In this document: positions 7,085-15,463 of the stretch, one piece after another
How the letters are laid out: each line of letters starts with the position of its first letter
Position numbering within the stretch: the stretch's first letter is position 1
DNA from: RGIG3009 sp045596745
GTDB lineage: Bacteria; Bacillota; Clostridia; Oscillospirales; Acutalibacteraceae
Assembly (NCBI GenBank): GCA_045596745.1
Contig: JAZODA010000036.1
Location: 1 to 21,090, forward strand
DNA length: 21,090 nt
Reading direction: 5' to 3'
Translations under genes and position numbers: made by a program
Notes under the pieces: model-generated
Told to the model about the DNA's origin: nothing
Seen by the model: only the letters and a program-made list of their open reading frames with translations
Database searches by the model: none

Positions 7085-8953
7085 ATGTCTCAATCGATTC
7101 TTGGCGGCATTCAGTCGCCGGATGATGTAAAAAAGTTGTCTCGTGAACAGTTGGAACCGCTGTGCGAGGAACTGCGGCAGACGATTATCGATACCGTGTC
7201 CGCAAACGGCGGTCATCTGGCTTCGAATCTCGGCGTGGTGGAACTGACCGTTGCGCTGCACCGTCGCTTCACGGCGCCGGAAGACCGCATCATCTGGGAT
7301 GTGGGTCACCAGTGCTACGCACATAAGCTGCTTACGGGTCGTCGCGATGCGTTTTCGACCTTGCGCCGTACCGGTGGTATTTCGGGCTTCCCCCGACCGG
7401 CAGAGAGTGAACACGATACTTTTATCGCCGGTCACAGCAGCACGTCGATTTCCGCCGCCAACGGCATTGCCAAAGCCAAAGCGATGGCGGGCGACGCGGG
7501 ATATGTGGTGGCGGTAATCGGTGACGGCGCGATGACAGGCGGCCTTGCGTATGAGGGCCTGTGCAACGCCGGTCGCAGTCACGACCGTGTGATTGTGATT
7601 CTCAATGACAACCGTATGTCCATCAACCAAAACGTCGGTTTTATGGCGCGCCATTTGGCGAGATTGCGCCTGATGCCGCGTTACGTCAAGACCAAGAACA
7701 ATTTCGGTAACGGTATTTCGCACATTCCGCTTATCGGTAAACCGCTTCATCGACTGATGCTTCGCGTAAAGCTCCGCCTGAAGAAGTCGGTGTACAAGAA
7801 CAGCTCGATGTTCGAGGAAATGGGATATTACTATCTCGGCCCTGTGGACGGACATAATATGCGTGACCTGCTGCGCGCCTTGCAAACGGCGCGGAACATT
7901 GCCCGTCCCGTGTTGCTGCATGTGGAAACGGAAAAGGGGCGCGGTTATCGCTTTGCACAGGAAAACCCCGATATTTATCACGGCGTTTCTCGCTTTGATC
8001 CCGAAACCGGCAAATCCGAGCCGAGCAAACCCGGCTTTTCGCAAGCGGCGGGTGAGTATCTCTGTCGTCTGGCGGCGGAGGACAAGCGCCTGTGTGCCGT
8101 GACGGCGGCGATGACGGGCGGTACGGGATTGTCCGCGTTTGCCGAGCAGTATCCGAAACGTTGCTTTGATGTGGGTATCGCCGAGGCGCATGCGGTAACG
8201 TTTGCTTCCGGTCTCGCGACGGGCGGCGCTCTGCCTGTGTTTGCGGTGTATTCCACGTTCTTGCAGCGTGCGTATGACCAGCTGCTCAACGATACGGCGA
8301 TTATGAACAACCACATCGTGCTTGCGATTGACCGCGCCGGTATTGTGCCGGACGATGGTGAGACGCATCAAGGGTTGTTCGACGTGCCGTTTTTGTCGAC
8401 TCTGCCGCGTACGACGGTGTTTGCACCGGCAACCTTCTCCGAACTGGAGCTGCTGATGCATAAAGCAATTTACGAGACCGAGGGCATTGCCGCTGTGCGG
8501 TATCCCAAGGGTGGCGAGCCTGCGGCACTGGCTTCCTACAAGCCGGACGGACAGCCGTTTACACTGTTCCGTGACCCGCTCGCCAACACGCTCGTTATCA
8601 CCTACGGCCGCTTGTTCGGCAATGCGCTTCAGGCGGCAAAACGCCTGCGCAGTAAGCATCCTGTCTCGATTCTCAAGCTCAACCGCATTCATCCCATTCC
8701 GGCGGAAGCGGTTGCGATTGTCGCTTCGTATTCGCGTGTCATCTTCTTTGAAGAAGGCTCCCGCGAGGGCGGTGTGGCACAGCGTCTGGGTGCGGAATTG
8801 CTGGCGCATCGCTATGGTGGTCAGTATGAACCGGTGGCGGTCGATACCATCGTGCCGCATTGTTCGGTGGAAGACGGTATGAAGCTGACCGGCTTGGATG
8901 TGGAGGGTATGATCCGCCGCATTGCAGGGGAGGCGACCGACCGTGGCGAATGA
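7085..8953 (+). CDS. dxs: 1-deoxy-D-xylulose-5-phosphate synthase
   Basis: 622 residues from ATG 7085. GGGAGGAGG (7066-7074) is the ribosome site. The reading from 7004 would overlap ispA and add a non-homologous tail. The protein has three transketolase-like regions: N-terminal thiamine diphosphate binding with GHQCYAHKLLTGR at 74-86, GDGAMTGG at 146-153 and the NDN of the metal site at 174-176. A pyrimidine-binding domain with DRAGIVPDDGETHQGLFD follows, then a C-terminal domain. It condenses pyruvate and glyceraldehyde-3-phosphate to DXP, the first step of the MEP isoprenoid route and also a precursor for thiamine and pyridoxal. Directly following ispA, it indicates the MEP rather than the mevalonate pathway. 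Confidence 0.95.
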   Translation: MSQSILGGIQSPDDVKKLSREQLEPLCEELRQTIIDTVSANGGHLASNLGVVELTVALHRRFTAPEDRIIWDVGHQCYAHKLLTGRRDAFSTLRRTGGISGFPRPAESEHDTFIAGHSSTSISAANGIAKAKAMAGDAGYVVAVIGDGAMTGGLAYEGLCNAGRSHDRVIVILNDNRMSINQNVGFMARHLARLRLMPRYVKTKNNFGNGISHIPLIGKPLHRLMLRVKLRLKKSVYKNSSMFEEMGYYYLGPVDGHNMRDLLRALQTARNIARPVLLHVETEKGRGYRFAQENPDIYHGVSRFDPETGKSEPSKPGFSQAAGEYLCRLAAEDKRLCAVTAAMTGGTGLSAFAEQYPKRCFDVGIAEAHAVTFASGLATGGALPVFAVYSTFLQRAYDQLLNDTAIMNNHIVLAIDRAGIVPDDGETHQGLFDVPFLSTLPRTTVFAPATFSELELLMHKAIYETEGIAAVRYPKGGEPAALASYKPDGQPFTLFRDPLANTLVITYGRLFGNALQAAKRLRSKHPVSILKLNRIHPIPAEAVAIVASYSRVIFFEEGSREGGVAQRLGAELLAHRYGGQYEPVAVDTIVPHCSVEDGMKLTGLDVEGMIRRIAGEATDRGE

Positions 8954-9764
8954 GCAACGGCTGGACGCGTTTCTGGTCGCACAGGGGCTGGCTACCGGGC
9001 GTGACAAAGCGTGTGAGCGCATCCGCGCCGGGGAAGTCACCGTAAACGGCAAAACGATTACCAAACCGGCACATCGTCTCTCGCCGACGGATACGGTGGT
9101 TTGTGAACAACAGACCGATGCGTACGTCGGACGTGGCGGACTCAAGTTGGAACACGCCTTGCGGCTGACCGAACCGCTCACCGAGGGTTGCGTGGCGATG
9201 GATGTCGGCGCTTCGACAGGCGGCTTCACACAATGCCTGCTTCGTGCCGGTGCATCACGGGTGTATGCTATTGATGTCGGTCACGACCAGCTGCATCCCA
9301 CCTTGGTGGCGGATGAGCGGGTGGTTGACCTGTCGGGCACGGATATTCGCCGTCAGGAACTGCTGATGACGCATATCGCCCCTGCATCGGTGGATGTGCT
9401 GTCGATGGATGTTTCGTTTATTTCGCTGAAAACCGCACTGCCGCCTGTGTTTGCTTTCCTGAAAGAGGGCGCACGGCTGTTTGTGCTTATCAAGCCGCAG
9501 TTTGAGGCGGGACGCGCCGATAGCGGCAAAAACGGAATCGTGCGTGACCGTCGGGTACATTGCCGCGTGCTTCGTGAATTGTGTGATTTCTTTGCCGAGT
9601 CGCATTGCGCGCTGGAAGCGCTGGTCGCGTCTCCCATTACGGGTGGCGCGGGGCGACAGAGCGGCAATATTGAATATGTGGCATTGCTTCGTTTCGGGGA
9701 GGGGACGTATCCCGAACCGGATATCCGCCGTTTGGTGGAAGAAAGCTTTCAAACCTTGATGTAA
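8943..9764 (+). CDS. tlyA: TlyA family 16S/23S rRNA methyltransferase
   Basis: The start is set at GTG 8943, whose ribosome site GGGGAGG (8927-8933) lies inside the end of dxs. The gene overlaps dxs by 11 bases and gives 273 residues. The N-terminal S4 RNA-binding domain (about 1-58) has RLDAFLVAQGLATGRDKA and GEVTVNGK. The linker YVGRGGLKLEHAL is followed by an FtsJ/RrmJ-type SAM domain with MDVGASTGGFT (86-96), VLSMDVSFISL and LIKPQFEAG. TlyA proteins 2'-O-methylate cytidines in rRNA. The Bacillus homologue YqxC sits in the same place between dxs and ahrC. Some family members have been called hemolysins, which is not supported by these motifs. Confidence 0.93.
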   Translation: MANEQRLDAFLVAQGLATGRDKACERIRAGEVTVNGKTITKPAHRLSPTDTVVCEQQTDAYVGRGGLKLEHALRLTEPLTEGCVAMDVGASTGGFTQCLLRAGASRVYAIDVGHDQLHPTLVADERVVDLSGTDIRRQELLMTHIAPASVDVLSMDVSFISLKTALPPVFAFLKEGARLFVLIKPQFEAGRADSGKNGIVRDRRVHCRVLRELCDFFAESHCALEALVASPITGGAGRQSGNIEYVALLRFGEGTYPEPDIRRLVEESFQTLM

Positions 9765-9777
9765 CGGAGGTGGCGGG

Positions 9778-10611
9778 ATGAAACTCGCTGTAATCCCCAA
9801 TTATCAGACTTCGGATTGCACCGCTGCTCTGGAGCGCGTTTGCGCGGCTCTGCGGGAGCGGTCAATCGGGTATTGCCTGCCGCAGGATAAGGCGTTTCCC
9901 GCGTCGGATTTAGAGGCTTGCATCGCCGCGTCGGATGCGGTCATCGCCCTGGGCGGTGACGGCACGATTCTGCACTGTGCCAAAACCGCCGCGCCGTTCG
10001 GCAAACCGGTGCTTGGTATCAACAGCGGTCGCCTCGGTTTTATGGCAGGTCTGGAACTGGATGAATTGGAACAGCTGGATCGCCTGCTCACCGGGGATTA
10101 CACGGTGGAGCGTCGGATGCTGCTTGACGTTACTGTCAGCAGTCCTGAGGGGGAGACCTGCTGCCGTGCGCTGAACGAAGCGGTGGTATCCCGCGGAGCG
10201 CTGTCCCGTATGATTGAGGTAACGGTACATAATGGCGACGCGTCGGTGGTGACCTATCAGGCAGACGGCGTTATCGTCGCCACACCGACAGGTTCAACGG
10301 CATATTCCTTGTCGGCAGGCGGTCCGATGGTCGACCCGTCGCTGAACTGCCTGTTGCTGACGCCGATTTGTCCGCACTCGCTGCACAGTCGTCCGTATCT
10401 GTTCCACGAAAGTGCCGAGCTGACGCTGACGACCGACCACCGTCCGAACATCAAGGTGTTCGTCACGGTGGATGGCGAAGAGGCCATTCCGTTGCCGGCG
10501 GACGGCGTGGTTCGCATTAAGCGGTCGCAGACCGCGGCGGCGTTGATTCGCCTGAAGGAACGTTCTTTTTACGAGATTCTGGATCAAAAACTGCTGAGCA
10601 GGAAGGATTGA
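9778..10611 (+). CDS. nadK: NAD kinase
   Basis: 277 residues with GGDGT at 59-63, GINSGRLGF at 80-88, an NE pair at 133-134 and PTGSTAYSLSAGGP at 170-183. These are the full set of NAD-kinase signatures for phosphate donor and NAD binding. It makes NADP+ from NAD+ and ATP or polyphosphate in the cytoplasm. GGAGGT (9766-9771) lies six bases before the ATG. The gene sits between tlyA and argR with small gaps, a common Clostridia arrangement, so the whole group is likely one operon. Confidence 0.95.
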   Translation: MKLAVIPNYQTSDCTAALERVCAALRERSIGYCLPQDKAFPASDLEACIAASDAVIALGGDGTILHCAKTAAPFGKPVLGINSGRLGFMAGLELDELEQLDRLLTGDYTVERRMLLDVTVSSPEGETCCRALNEAVVSRGALSRMIEVTVHNGDASVVTYQADGVIVATPTGSTAYSLSAGGPMVDPSLNCLLLTPICPHSLHSRPYLFHESAELTLTTDHRPNIKVFVTVDGEEAIPLPADGVVRIKRSQTAAALIRLKERSFYEILDQKLLSRKD

Positions 10612-10615
10612 TTGT

Positions 10616-11071
10616 ATGAAAGCCAAGCGACAAGCCTGTATTCTGGAAATCATTCGCACCCGCCATATCGAAACGCAGGATGAACTCATCGGTGCGCTGG
10701 AGCAGAGCGGATTTCAGGTGACGCAGGCAACGGTATCGCGTGATATCAAGGAACTGCGCCTTGTCAAAACGCTGGACAACAACGGCGCGTATCACTATGC
10801 TGTTGCTACGTCCGAAAAAATGAAGATTTCCACGCGCTTCAACTCCATCTTCCAGGATGCGGTCAGCAGTGTGGATTTTGCGTGCAACCTGGTTGTCGTT
10901 AAGTGCATTGCCGGTATGGCGCAGGCTGCCTGTGCGGCAATGGATTCGCTGCATTGGGAGTCGGTAATCGGCACGCTGGCAGGCGATGACACCTTTGTGT
11001 GCATCACCAAATCCGAAAAGGAAGCCGAGGCGCTTGCCGAGGAGCTTCGCCGCTTGCATCGTCCGGAATAA
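10616..11071 (+). CDS. argR: Arginine repressor ArgR/AhrC
   Basis: 151 residues. The N-terminal winged helix carries TQATVSRDIKELRLVK (SRD at 41-43). The C-terminal hexamerisation and arginine-binding domain ends with IGTLAGDDTFVCI (118-130), where the GTxAGDDT motif holds the arginine-contact aspartates. ArgR represses arginine biosynthesis and activates catabolism when arginine is bound. AGGAAGG just before nadK's stop serves as ribosome site. No arginine genes are in the window, so it acts in trans on distant ARG boxes. The argR-recN adjacency is the typical Bacillota order. Confidence 0.95.
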   Translation: MKAKRQACILEIIRTRHIETQDELIGALEQSGFQVTQATVSRDIKELRLVKTLDNNGAYHYAVATSEKMKISTRFNSIFQDAVSSVDFACNLVVVKCIAGMAQAACAAMDSLHWESVIGTLAGDDTFVCITKSEKEAEALAEELRRLHRPE

Positions 11072-11098
11072 GCCGACGAGTAGGAAAGGAAAACCGCT

Positions 11099-12775
11099 AT
11101 GCTGGATTGCTTGTACATCGAGAATATTGCGGTTATCGAACGCGCCGAGATTCGTTTCGGGGTGGGCTTTACTGCGCTTACCGGTGAGACCGGCGCAGGT
11201 AAATCCATCATCATCGATGCGATTAACGCGGTACTGGGTGAACGTACCCGCCGCGATTTGGTGCGAACCGGGAGCGATACGGCGCGGGTAACGGCGCTGT
11301 TCACCGATTTGTCGGAAACGGCTACCCGAGCGCTTTCGGATCTGGGCTTTTCGCCCGATGAGGACGGCAATGTGCTGATTGTCCGCACCATTGCAGCGGA
11401 GGGGAAAAGCACATGTACCGTCAACGGGCGTCCTGCCACGGCCGCCTTGTTGCGGGAGATGGGACGCTCGCTTATCGACCTGCACGGTCAACACGAAAAT
11501 CAACTGCTGTTGTCAGCCGACCAGCATTTAGCGTATCTGGACCGCTTCGGTGAACTGGAAGCGGTACGGGAAGCGTACGCAGCGATATACCGTGAATGGT
11601 GTGCCGCACGGCGGGCGCTGTCATCGGCGGATATGGATGAAACGGAAAAGGCTCGTCGGCTGGATCTTTTGCGGTATCAGATTGACGAGATCCGCGCCGC
11701 TGAACTGAAAGCGGGCGAGGAAGAGGAACTGCAGGCGCGTCGCACGCTGTACCGCAACGCCGAAAAGGTGTCGGGGCAGATGAACAAAGCCGAAGCACTG
11801 CTTTTCGGTGATGAGGATAACGACGGCGCACTGTCGCTGATACAACAGGCGGTTGCGGCCGCCAATTCGGCAAAGCAGTATCTGGAACAGGCGTCAGCCC
11901 CTGCCGAGCGGTTGCAAACATCGCTGTATGAATTGTGGGATGCCGCCGAGGAACTGCGTGAGGCGTCGGAACTGCTGGATTTCGATCCGCGTGACCGTGA
12001 CGAAGCGGAAGAACGCTTTGAGGTTATCCGCCGCTTGACGTCCAAGTATGGTTCGACCACCGAAGAGGTGCTTGCCTTCTTGGCAAAAGCCGAGGAAGAG
12101 CTTCAGCAAATCGAATTCTCGGATGAGCGCATCCGTCAGTTGACGGCGGAAGAGCAGCGGCTGTACACGGCGATGGAAGAGGCGGCGATACGGCTGACCG
12201 AACGGCGCCGTGAAGCTGCCAACCGATTTGCGGCGGCGGTACAGGAACAACTGACGTTCCTGGATATGCCGCATGTGTCACTGGTTATCGACCGCACCCC
12301 GGCGGAATACAGCAGCAACGGCGCCGACCGTATGGAATTCTTGATGTCGGCAAACGTTGGCGAACCGCCTAAACCGATTGTGCGTATTGCTTCGGGCGGT
12401 GAGCTGTCCCGCATTATGCTGGCAATCAAATCCGTGCTTGCGGATGCGGACGAAATGGATACCTTGATTTTCGATGAAATCGATGCAGGTATCAGCGGTC
12501 GGGCGGCTCAAAAGGTGGGCAACCGCCTGCGTCGTACCGCCGAAACAGGAATGAGCGGTCGCCATCGACAGGTACTGTGCGTGACGCATCTGGCACAGAT
12601 TGCCGCACAGGCGCAGCACCATTTCCTGATTGAAAAATCCGTGCGTGACGGACGCACGTACACCGAGGTAACACCGCTGACCGCCGAACGTCGTGAGCAG
12701 GAGCTGGCGCGTATCATTGGCGGCAGTGTCACAGAAGCGACGGTGCAGGCCGCCCGTGAAATGCTTGGAAATTGA
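11099..12775 (+). CDS. recN: DNA repair protein RecN
   Basis: 558 residues, the normal RecN size. The N-terminal half of the SMC-like ATPase has LYIENIAVIERAEI and Walker A GETGAGKS at 29-36. A long charged coiled-coil region (about 150-360, rich in EE, AR and LQ patterns) follows. The C-terminal half has ASGGELSRIMLAIK (signature) and LIFDEIDAGISG (Walker B), then VTHLAQIAAQA. RecN holds DNA ends together in early double-strand-break repair by homologous recombination. AGGAAAGGA sits about nine bases before ATG 11099. In Bacillus, spoIVB and spo0A follow recN. Here they are absent and a YerC-type gene takes that place. Confidence 0.96.
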   Translation: MLDCLYIENIAVIERAEIRFGVGFTALTGETGAGKSIIIDAINAVLGERTRRDLVRTGSDTARVTALFTDLSETATRALSDLGFSPDEDGNVLIVRTIAAEGKSTCTVNGRPATAALLREMGRSLIDLHGQHENQLLLSADQHLAYLDRFGELEAVREAYAAIYREWCAARRALSSADMDETEKARRLDLLRYQIDEIRAAELKAGEEEELQARRTLYRNAEKVSGQMNKAEALLFGDEDNDGALSLIQQAVAAANSAKQYLEQASAPAERLQTSLYELWDAAEELREASELLDFDPRDRDEAEERFEVIRRLTSKYGSTTEEVLAFLAKAEEELQQIEFSDERIRQLTAEEQRLYTAMEEAAIRLTERRREAANRFAAAVQEQLTFLDMPHVSLVIDRTPAEYSSNGADRMEFLMSANVGEPPKPIVRIASGGELSRIMLAIKSVLADADEMDTLIFDEIDAGISGRAAQKVGNRLRRTAETGMSGRHRQVLCVTHLAQIAAQAQHHFLIEKSVRDGRTYTEVTPLTAERREQELARIIGGSVTEATVQAAREMLGN

Positions 12776-12797
12776 AAGTAAAGGCAGTTGAAGCGTT

Positions 12798-13100
12798 ATG
12801 AATATCAAACTTCGTACAGCAGACACCGACTTTTTGTTTGATGCGATTCTGGAGCTGAAGAATCGCGAAGAGTGCTACAAGTTCTTTGAGGATTTGTGCA
12901 CGGTGCAGGAGCTGAAAGCATTGTCGCAGCGCATTGCCGTTGCCAAGATGCTGGACGACAAGTGCGTCTACACCGATATTGAGGCGCGCACCGGTGCATC
13001 TACGGCAACCATCAGCCGCGTCAACCGCTCGCTGATGTATGGCTGCGAGGCGTACCGTATGGTGTTTGACCGCCTGAACGCAAAGAAGGACGAAGCATGA
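12798..13100 (+). CDS. YerC/YecD family TrpR-related regulator
   Basis: 100 residues. LFDAILELKNREECYKFFEDLCTVQELKALSQRIAVAKMLDD and TGASTATISRVNRSL match the YerC/YecD family, a TrpR-like helix-turn-helix fold. The recognition helix region is around residues 68-82 (ASTATISRVNR). Members are small DNA-binding proteins. The Bacillus YerC is poorly characterised and no tryptophan-binding pocket can be asserted here. The ribosome site is weak (AAGG about 13 bases upstream), so expression may depend on read-through from recN. Its ATGA overlap with the following methyltransferase suggests co-translation. Confidence 0.88.
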   Translation: MNIKLRTADTDFLFDAILELKNREECYKFFEDLCTVQELKALSQRIAVAKMLDDKCVYTDIEARTGASTATISRVNRSLMYGCEAYRMVFDRLNAKKDEA

Positions 13101-13861
13101 GCGGGTATCAGGATTTTTCCGAGTTCTACGACCTGCTGATGCGCGACGTCGACTATGCGGCGCGTGCGGAATATCTGTTGTCGTTGTTTGAAAAGCACGG
13201 CAGCCGTCCCGCGTCGTTGCTGGATATCGCCTGCGGTTCGGGTAGTCTGGCGCTGGAGATGCTGAAGCGTGGCGTGGATACGGTGGGCGTGGATGCCTCC
13301 GAAGCGATGCTTGCCAAAGCCGCCGCCAAAGCGCCCGAAGCGCTGTGGCTCTGCCAGGATATGCGGCAGATGGATTTGTACGGTACGGTGGATGGCGCGG
13401 TGTGTGTGCTGGACAGCATCAATCACCTTTGCCGCACCGAGGATGTAGCGCAGGTGTTTCGCCGCGCGCGTCTGTTTGTAGAACCGGGCGGATTGTTTAT
13501 TTTTGATGTGAATACACCGTATAAGCACCGCGAGGTGCTGGCGGATCGGTCGTTTGTGGCAGAGGAAGAGGATGTGCTGTGCGTATGGCGCAACCGCTAT
13601 GTGCCGCGAAACGGCGAGGTGGAAATCCTGCTCGACTTTTTTGTGCAGCAGGAGGACGGTCGCTATGAACGGTATTGGGATACGGTGCGGGAACGCGCTT
13701 ATTCCGAACGTACGCTGCGCCGCTTACTGGCGGAGAATGGTTGGGAAACCGTGGCGGTGTATGAGGATATGACGGAACAGTCGCCGTCGGCGGACTGTCA
13801 GCGGATGGTGTTCGTGGCGCGCAGTACGCGCACGTTCGCCGAAGCCTCCGGCGAGATTTGA
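13097..13861 (+). CDS. Class I SAM-dependent methyltransferase
   Basis: 254 residues. Motif I, LLDIACGSGSLALEML (41-56, with G47/G49), the following acidic VGVDAS at 63-68, and CVLDSINHL (103-111) show a class I Rossmann-type SAM methyltransferase. FIFDVNTPYKHR further on resembles small-molecule or tRNA-type methyltransferases of the Methyltransf_25/11 group. The substrate cannot be read from the sequence. The start overlaps the yerC-like stop by four bases (ATGA). Many Clostridia carry a similar gene near recN, hslO or yerC. I leave the function unspecific. Confidence 0.82.
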   Translation: MSGYQDFSEFYDLLMRDVDYAARAEYLLSLFEKHGSRPASLLDIACGSGSLALEMLKRGVDTVGVDASEAMLAKAAAKAPEALWLCQDMRQMDLYGTVDGAVCVLDSINHLCRTEDVAQVFRRARLFVEPGGLFIFDVNTPYKHREVLADRSFVAEEEDVLCVWRNRYVPRNGEVEILLDFFVQQEDGRYERYWDTVRERAYSERTLRRLLAENGWETVAVYEDMTEQSPSADCQRMVFVARSTRTFAEASGEI

Positions 13862-13891
13862 GTGATAGGATAAAGGAGATCGGCATAGACT

Positions 13892-14785
13892 ATGAGTAAG
13901 GCAGTACGTTGTTTGACAAGTGATGCGACAGTGGTTGCTGTTGCGCTCGATGCGACCGAAATGGTGGCTCGCGCGGAACAGATTCACCATACGTCGGCGG
14001 TGGTTACCGCGGCACTGGGTCGTTTGCTGACGGCGGCTTCGCTGATGGGTATTATGCTGAAAAACACCGAGGATTCCGTCACCCTGAAGGTCAACGGCGG
14101 TGGCCCGGTGGGGCAGATGATTACCGTTGCCGACGGTCGCGGCAATGCGCGTGGTTACGCGCAGAACCCGGTGGTGGAGATTCCTCTGAAAGCGAGCGGC
14201 AAGCTGGATGTCAGCGGTGCGGTGGGCACGGAGGGCCTTCTGTATGTGCTGCGTGATACCGGCGCTCCCGAACCGTATGTTGGCTGTATTCCGCTGGTGT
14301 CGGGCGAGCTGGCTGAGGATATTACTTCGTACTATGCTACCAGTGAGCAGATTCCCACGGTATGTGCGCTCGGTGTGCTTGTTAACCCCGATTTGACGGT
14401 GCGTGCCGCAGGTGGTTTGCTGATTCAGCTGTTGCCGTTTTGCCCCGATTCGGTCATTGACCGGTTGGAGAAGAATATCGCCACGCTGCGTCCCATGACC
14501 GAAATGCTGGATGAGGGTATGAGCATCGAGGATATCCTGCACTGTGCGTTGGACGGTTTTGAGTTCGATGTGGTGGATAGCTTCGACCCCGAGTATCGTT
14601 GCGCTTGCTCGGCAGAAAAGGTCAGCGGTGCGCTGCACGCAATGTCGGACGACGAACTGCGTTCGCTGCCGGATGAGTCGGGAATGGTAGAGGTCACCTG
14701 CAGCTTTTGCGACAGGGTATACCGCTTCACTTCCGCGGATATGGAGCGGATGATTACCGACCGTCAATCAAAAAAGAAAAATTAA
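13892..14785 (+). CDS. hslO: Redox-regulated chaperone Hsp33
   Basis: 297 residues. The N-terminal chaperone domain has KVNGGGPVGQM, GTEGLLYVLRDTG and LVSGELAEDITSYYATSEQIPT, typical of HslO. The C-terminal zinc redox switch has CAC at 237-239 (Cys237, Cys239) and CSFC at 270-273 (Cys270, Cys273). This is the CxC...CxxC arrangement whose oxidation releases zinc and activates holdase function. AAAGGAG (13872-13878) lies somewhat far from the ATG at 13892. It stands at the end of the housekeeping run, right before the tRNA promoter. It likely protects proteins under oxidative stress, which suits an anaerobe. Confidence 0.95.
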   Translation: MSKAVRCLTSDATVVAVALDATEMVARAEQIHHTSAVVTAALGRLLTAASLMGIMLKNTEDSVTLKVNGGGPVGQMITVADGRGNARGYAQNPVVEIPLKASGKLDVSGAVGTEGLLYVLRDTGAPEPYVGCIPLVSGELAEDITSYYATSEQIPTVCALGVLVNPDLTVRAAGGLLIQLLPFCPDSVIDRLEKNIATLRPMTEMLDEGMSIEDILHCALDGFEFDVVDSFDPEYRCACSAEKVSGALHAMSDDELRSLPDESGMVEVTCSFCDRVYRFTSADMERMITDRQSKKKN

Positions 14786-14819
14786 CCGTGAATTTTTCAA
14801 AAAAGTTCGAAAATTTCGG

Positions 14820-14848
14820 TTGACAATTCCTATTTAATGTAGTATGAT
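14820..14848 (+). promoter_or_regulatory. Consensus promoter of the tRNA cluster
   Basis: A perfect -35 TTGACA (14820-14825), a 17-base spacer and a -10 TATGAT (14843-14848) lie 29 bases before the first tRNA. An AT-rich imperfect hairpin (ACCG at 14785-14788 pairing to CGGT at 14817-14820) sits just upstream and may serve as a weak end for hslO. Confidence 0.85.
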
Positions 14849-14877
14849 AGACAGCGTCGCCGATGGCGATGTAACTT

Positions 14878-14953
14878 GGAAGCATAGCTCAGCTGGTAGA
14901 GCACCTGCCTTACAAGCAGGGGGTCACAGGTTCGAGCCCTGTTGTTTCCACCA
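14878..14953 (+). tRNA. tRNA-Val (anticodon TAC)
   Basis: A 76-nt cloverleaf with CCA encoded. The acceptor GGAAGCA pairs with TGTTTCC, the D-stem is GCTC/GAGC, and the anticodon stem CCTGC/GCAGG has loop CTTACAA. Anticodon TAC (14911-14913) reads valine codons. The T-arm is ACAGG-TTCGAGC-CCTGT. Confidence 0.96.
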
Positions 14954-14957
14954 ATGT

Positions 14958-15034
14958 GGCCCGGTAGTTCAGCTGGTTAGAACGCTAGCCTGTCACGCTA
15001 GAGGTCGACGGTTCGAGCCCGTTCCGGGTCGCCA
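14958..15034 (+). tRNA. tRNA-Asp (anticodon GTC)
   Basis: A 77-nt cloverleaf with encoded CCA and discriminator G. The acceptor GGCCCGG pairs with CCGGGTC (one G-T), the D-stem is GTTC/GAAC, and the anticodon loop CTGTCAC in stem CTAGC/GCTAG gives GTC. T-loop TTCGAGC. Confidence 0.96.
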
Positions 15035-15039
15035 CATTT

Positions 15040-15115
<76 letters not shown>

Positions 15116-15119
15116 TTTT

Positions 15120-15195
15120 GCGGCTTTAGCTCATCTGGTAGAGCGCCACCTTGCCAAGGTGGAGGTAGCGAGTTCGAGCCTCGTAAGCCGCTCCA
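15120..15195 (+). tRNA. tRNA-Gly (anticodon GCC)
   Basis: A 76-nt cloverleaf with encoded CCA. The acceptor GCGGCTT pairs with AAGCCGC, and the anticodon stem CCACC/GGTGG with loop TTGCCAA gives GCC. T-loop TTCGAGC. Confidence 0.96.
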
Positions 15196-15197
15196 AA

Positions 15198-15227
15198 GCA
15201 AAAAGCGTCAGATATGGCGCTTTTTGC
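15198..15227 (+). terminator. Terminator inside the tRNA cluster, before tRNA-Cys
   Basis: A 13-bp stem starting GCAAAAAGCGTCA (15198-15210), GATA loop, and 15215-15227 ending in five T's plus GC. It has an A-run on the 5' side, so it could work on both strands. It lies between tRNA-Gly and tRNA-Cys. Confidence 0.82.
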
Positions 15228-15233
15228 ATCTAC

Positions 15234-15308
15234 GGCGACATAGCCAAGTGGTAAGGCATGGGTCTGCAAAACCCTGATTCCCCGGTTCAAATCCGGGTGT
15301 CGCCTCCA
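15234..15308 (+). tRNA. tRNA-Cys (anticodon GCA)
   Basis: A 75-nt tRNA with encoded CCA. The acceptor GGCGACA pairs with TGTCGCC. The anticodon loop CTGCAAA gives GCA. The anticodon stem TGGGT/ACCCT has a T-T first pair. It is separated from the other four tRNAs by a strong terminator, and no promoter is visible in the 6 bases between them. Confidence 0.93.
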
Positions 15309-15312
15309 TCAT

Positions 15313-15366
15313 AATCACCTTCCAAATCTGAACCATCAGTGTTCGATTAGAAGGTGATTTTTCTTT
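15313..15366 (+). terminator. Compound hairpin terminator after tRNA-Cys
   Basis: An outer stem AATCACCTTC (15313-15322) pairs with GAAGGTGATT (15350-15359). Within it AATC-(T)-GAAC pairs with GTTCGATT around a CATCAGT loop. The stem has about 18 pairs in total, followed by a T-rich tract through 15366. The inner part is a near-copy of the 3' end of the IS3 gene 150 bases downstream. Confidence 0.75.
15321..15349 (+). repeat. Near-copy of the IS3 gene 3' end (first copy)
   Basis: 29 bases that match 15471-15499 at 25 positions, exactly 150 bases apart, with differences at the 8th, 9th, 18th and last bases. This copy forms the inner arm of the post-tRNA terminator. The other copy encodes the transposase C-terminus. 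Confidence 0.8.
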
Positions 15367-15384
15367 ATAAAACCCTTTATTTAA

Positions 15385-15413
15385 GCGACTTTACAGTCGC
15401 CTTTTTATTTTTT
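15385..15413 (+). terminator. Second terminator after tRNA-Cys
   Basis: GCGACT (15385-15390), TTAC loop, AGTCGC (15395-15400), followed by CTTTTTATTTTTT. This is a classical rho-independent terminator on the plus strand. Tandem with the compound hairpin just upstream. Confidence 0.85.
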
Positions 15414-15463
15414 CTTTTATCGAACACTTTTTTAAAACAGGTCAAATTACGTCGGCAATTATT

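Noticed and set aside
6989..9229. Minus-strand open frame of about 746 codons antisense to dxs and tlyA
   Set aside because: It is a shadow of well-identified plus-strand genes in GC-rich DNA: low-complexity Arg/His-rich translation, no domain, no ribosome site.
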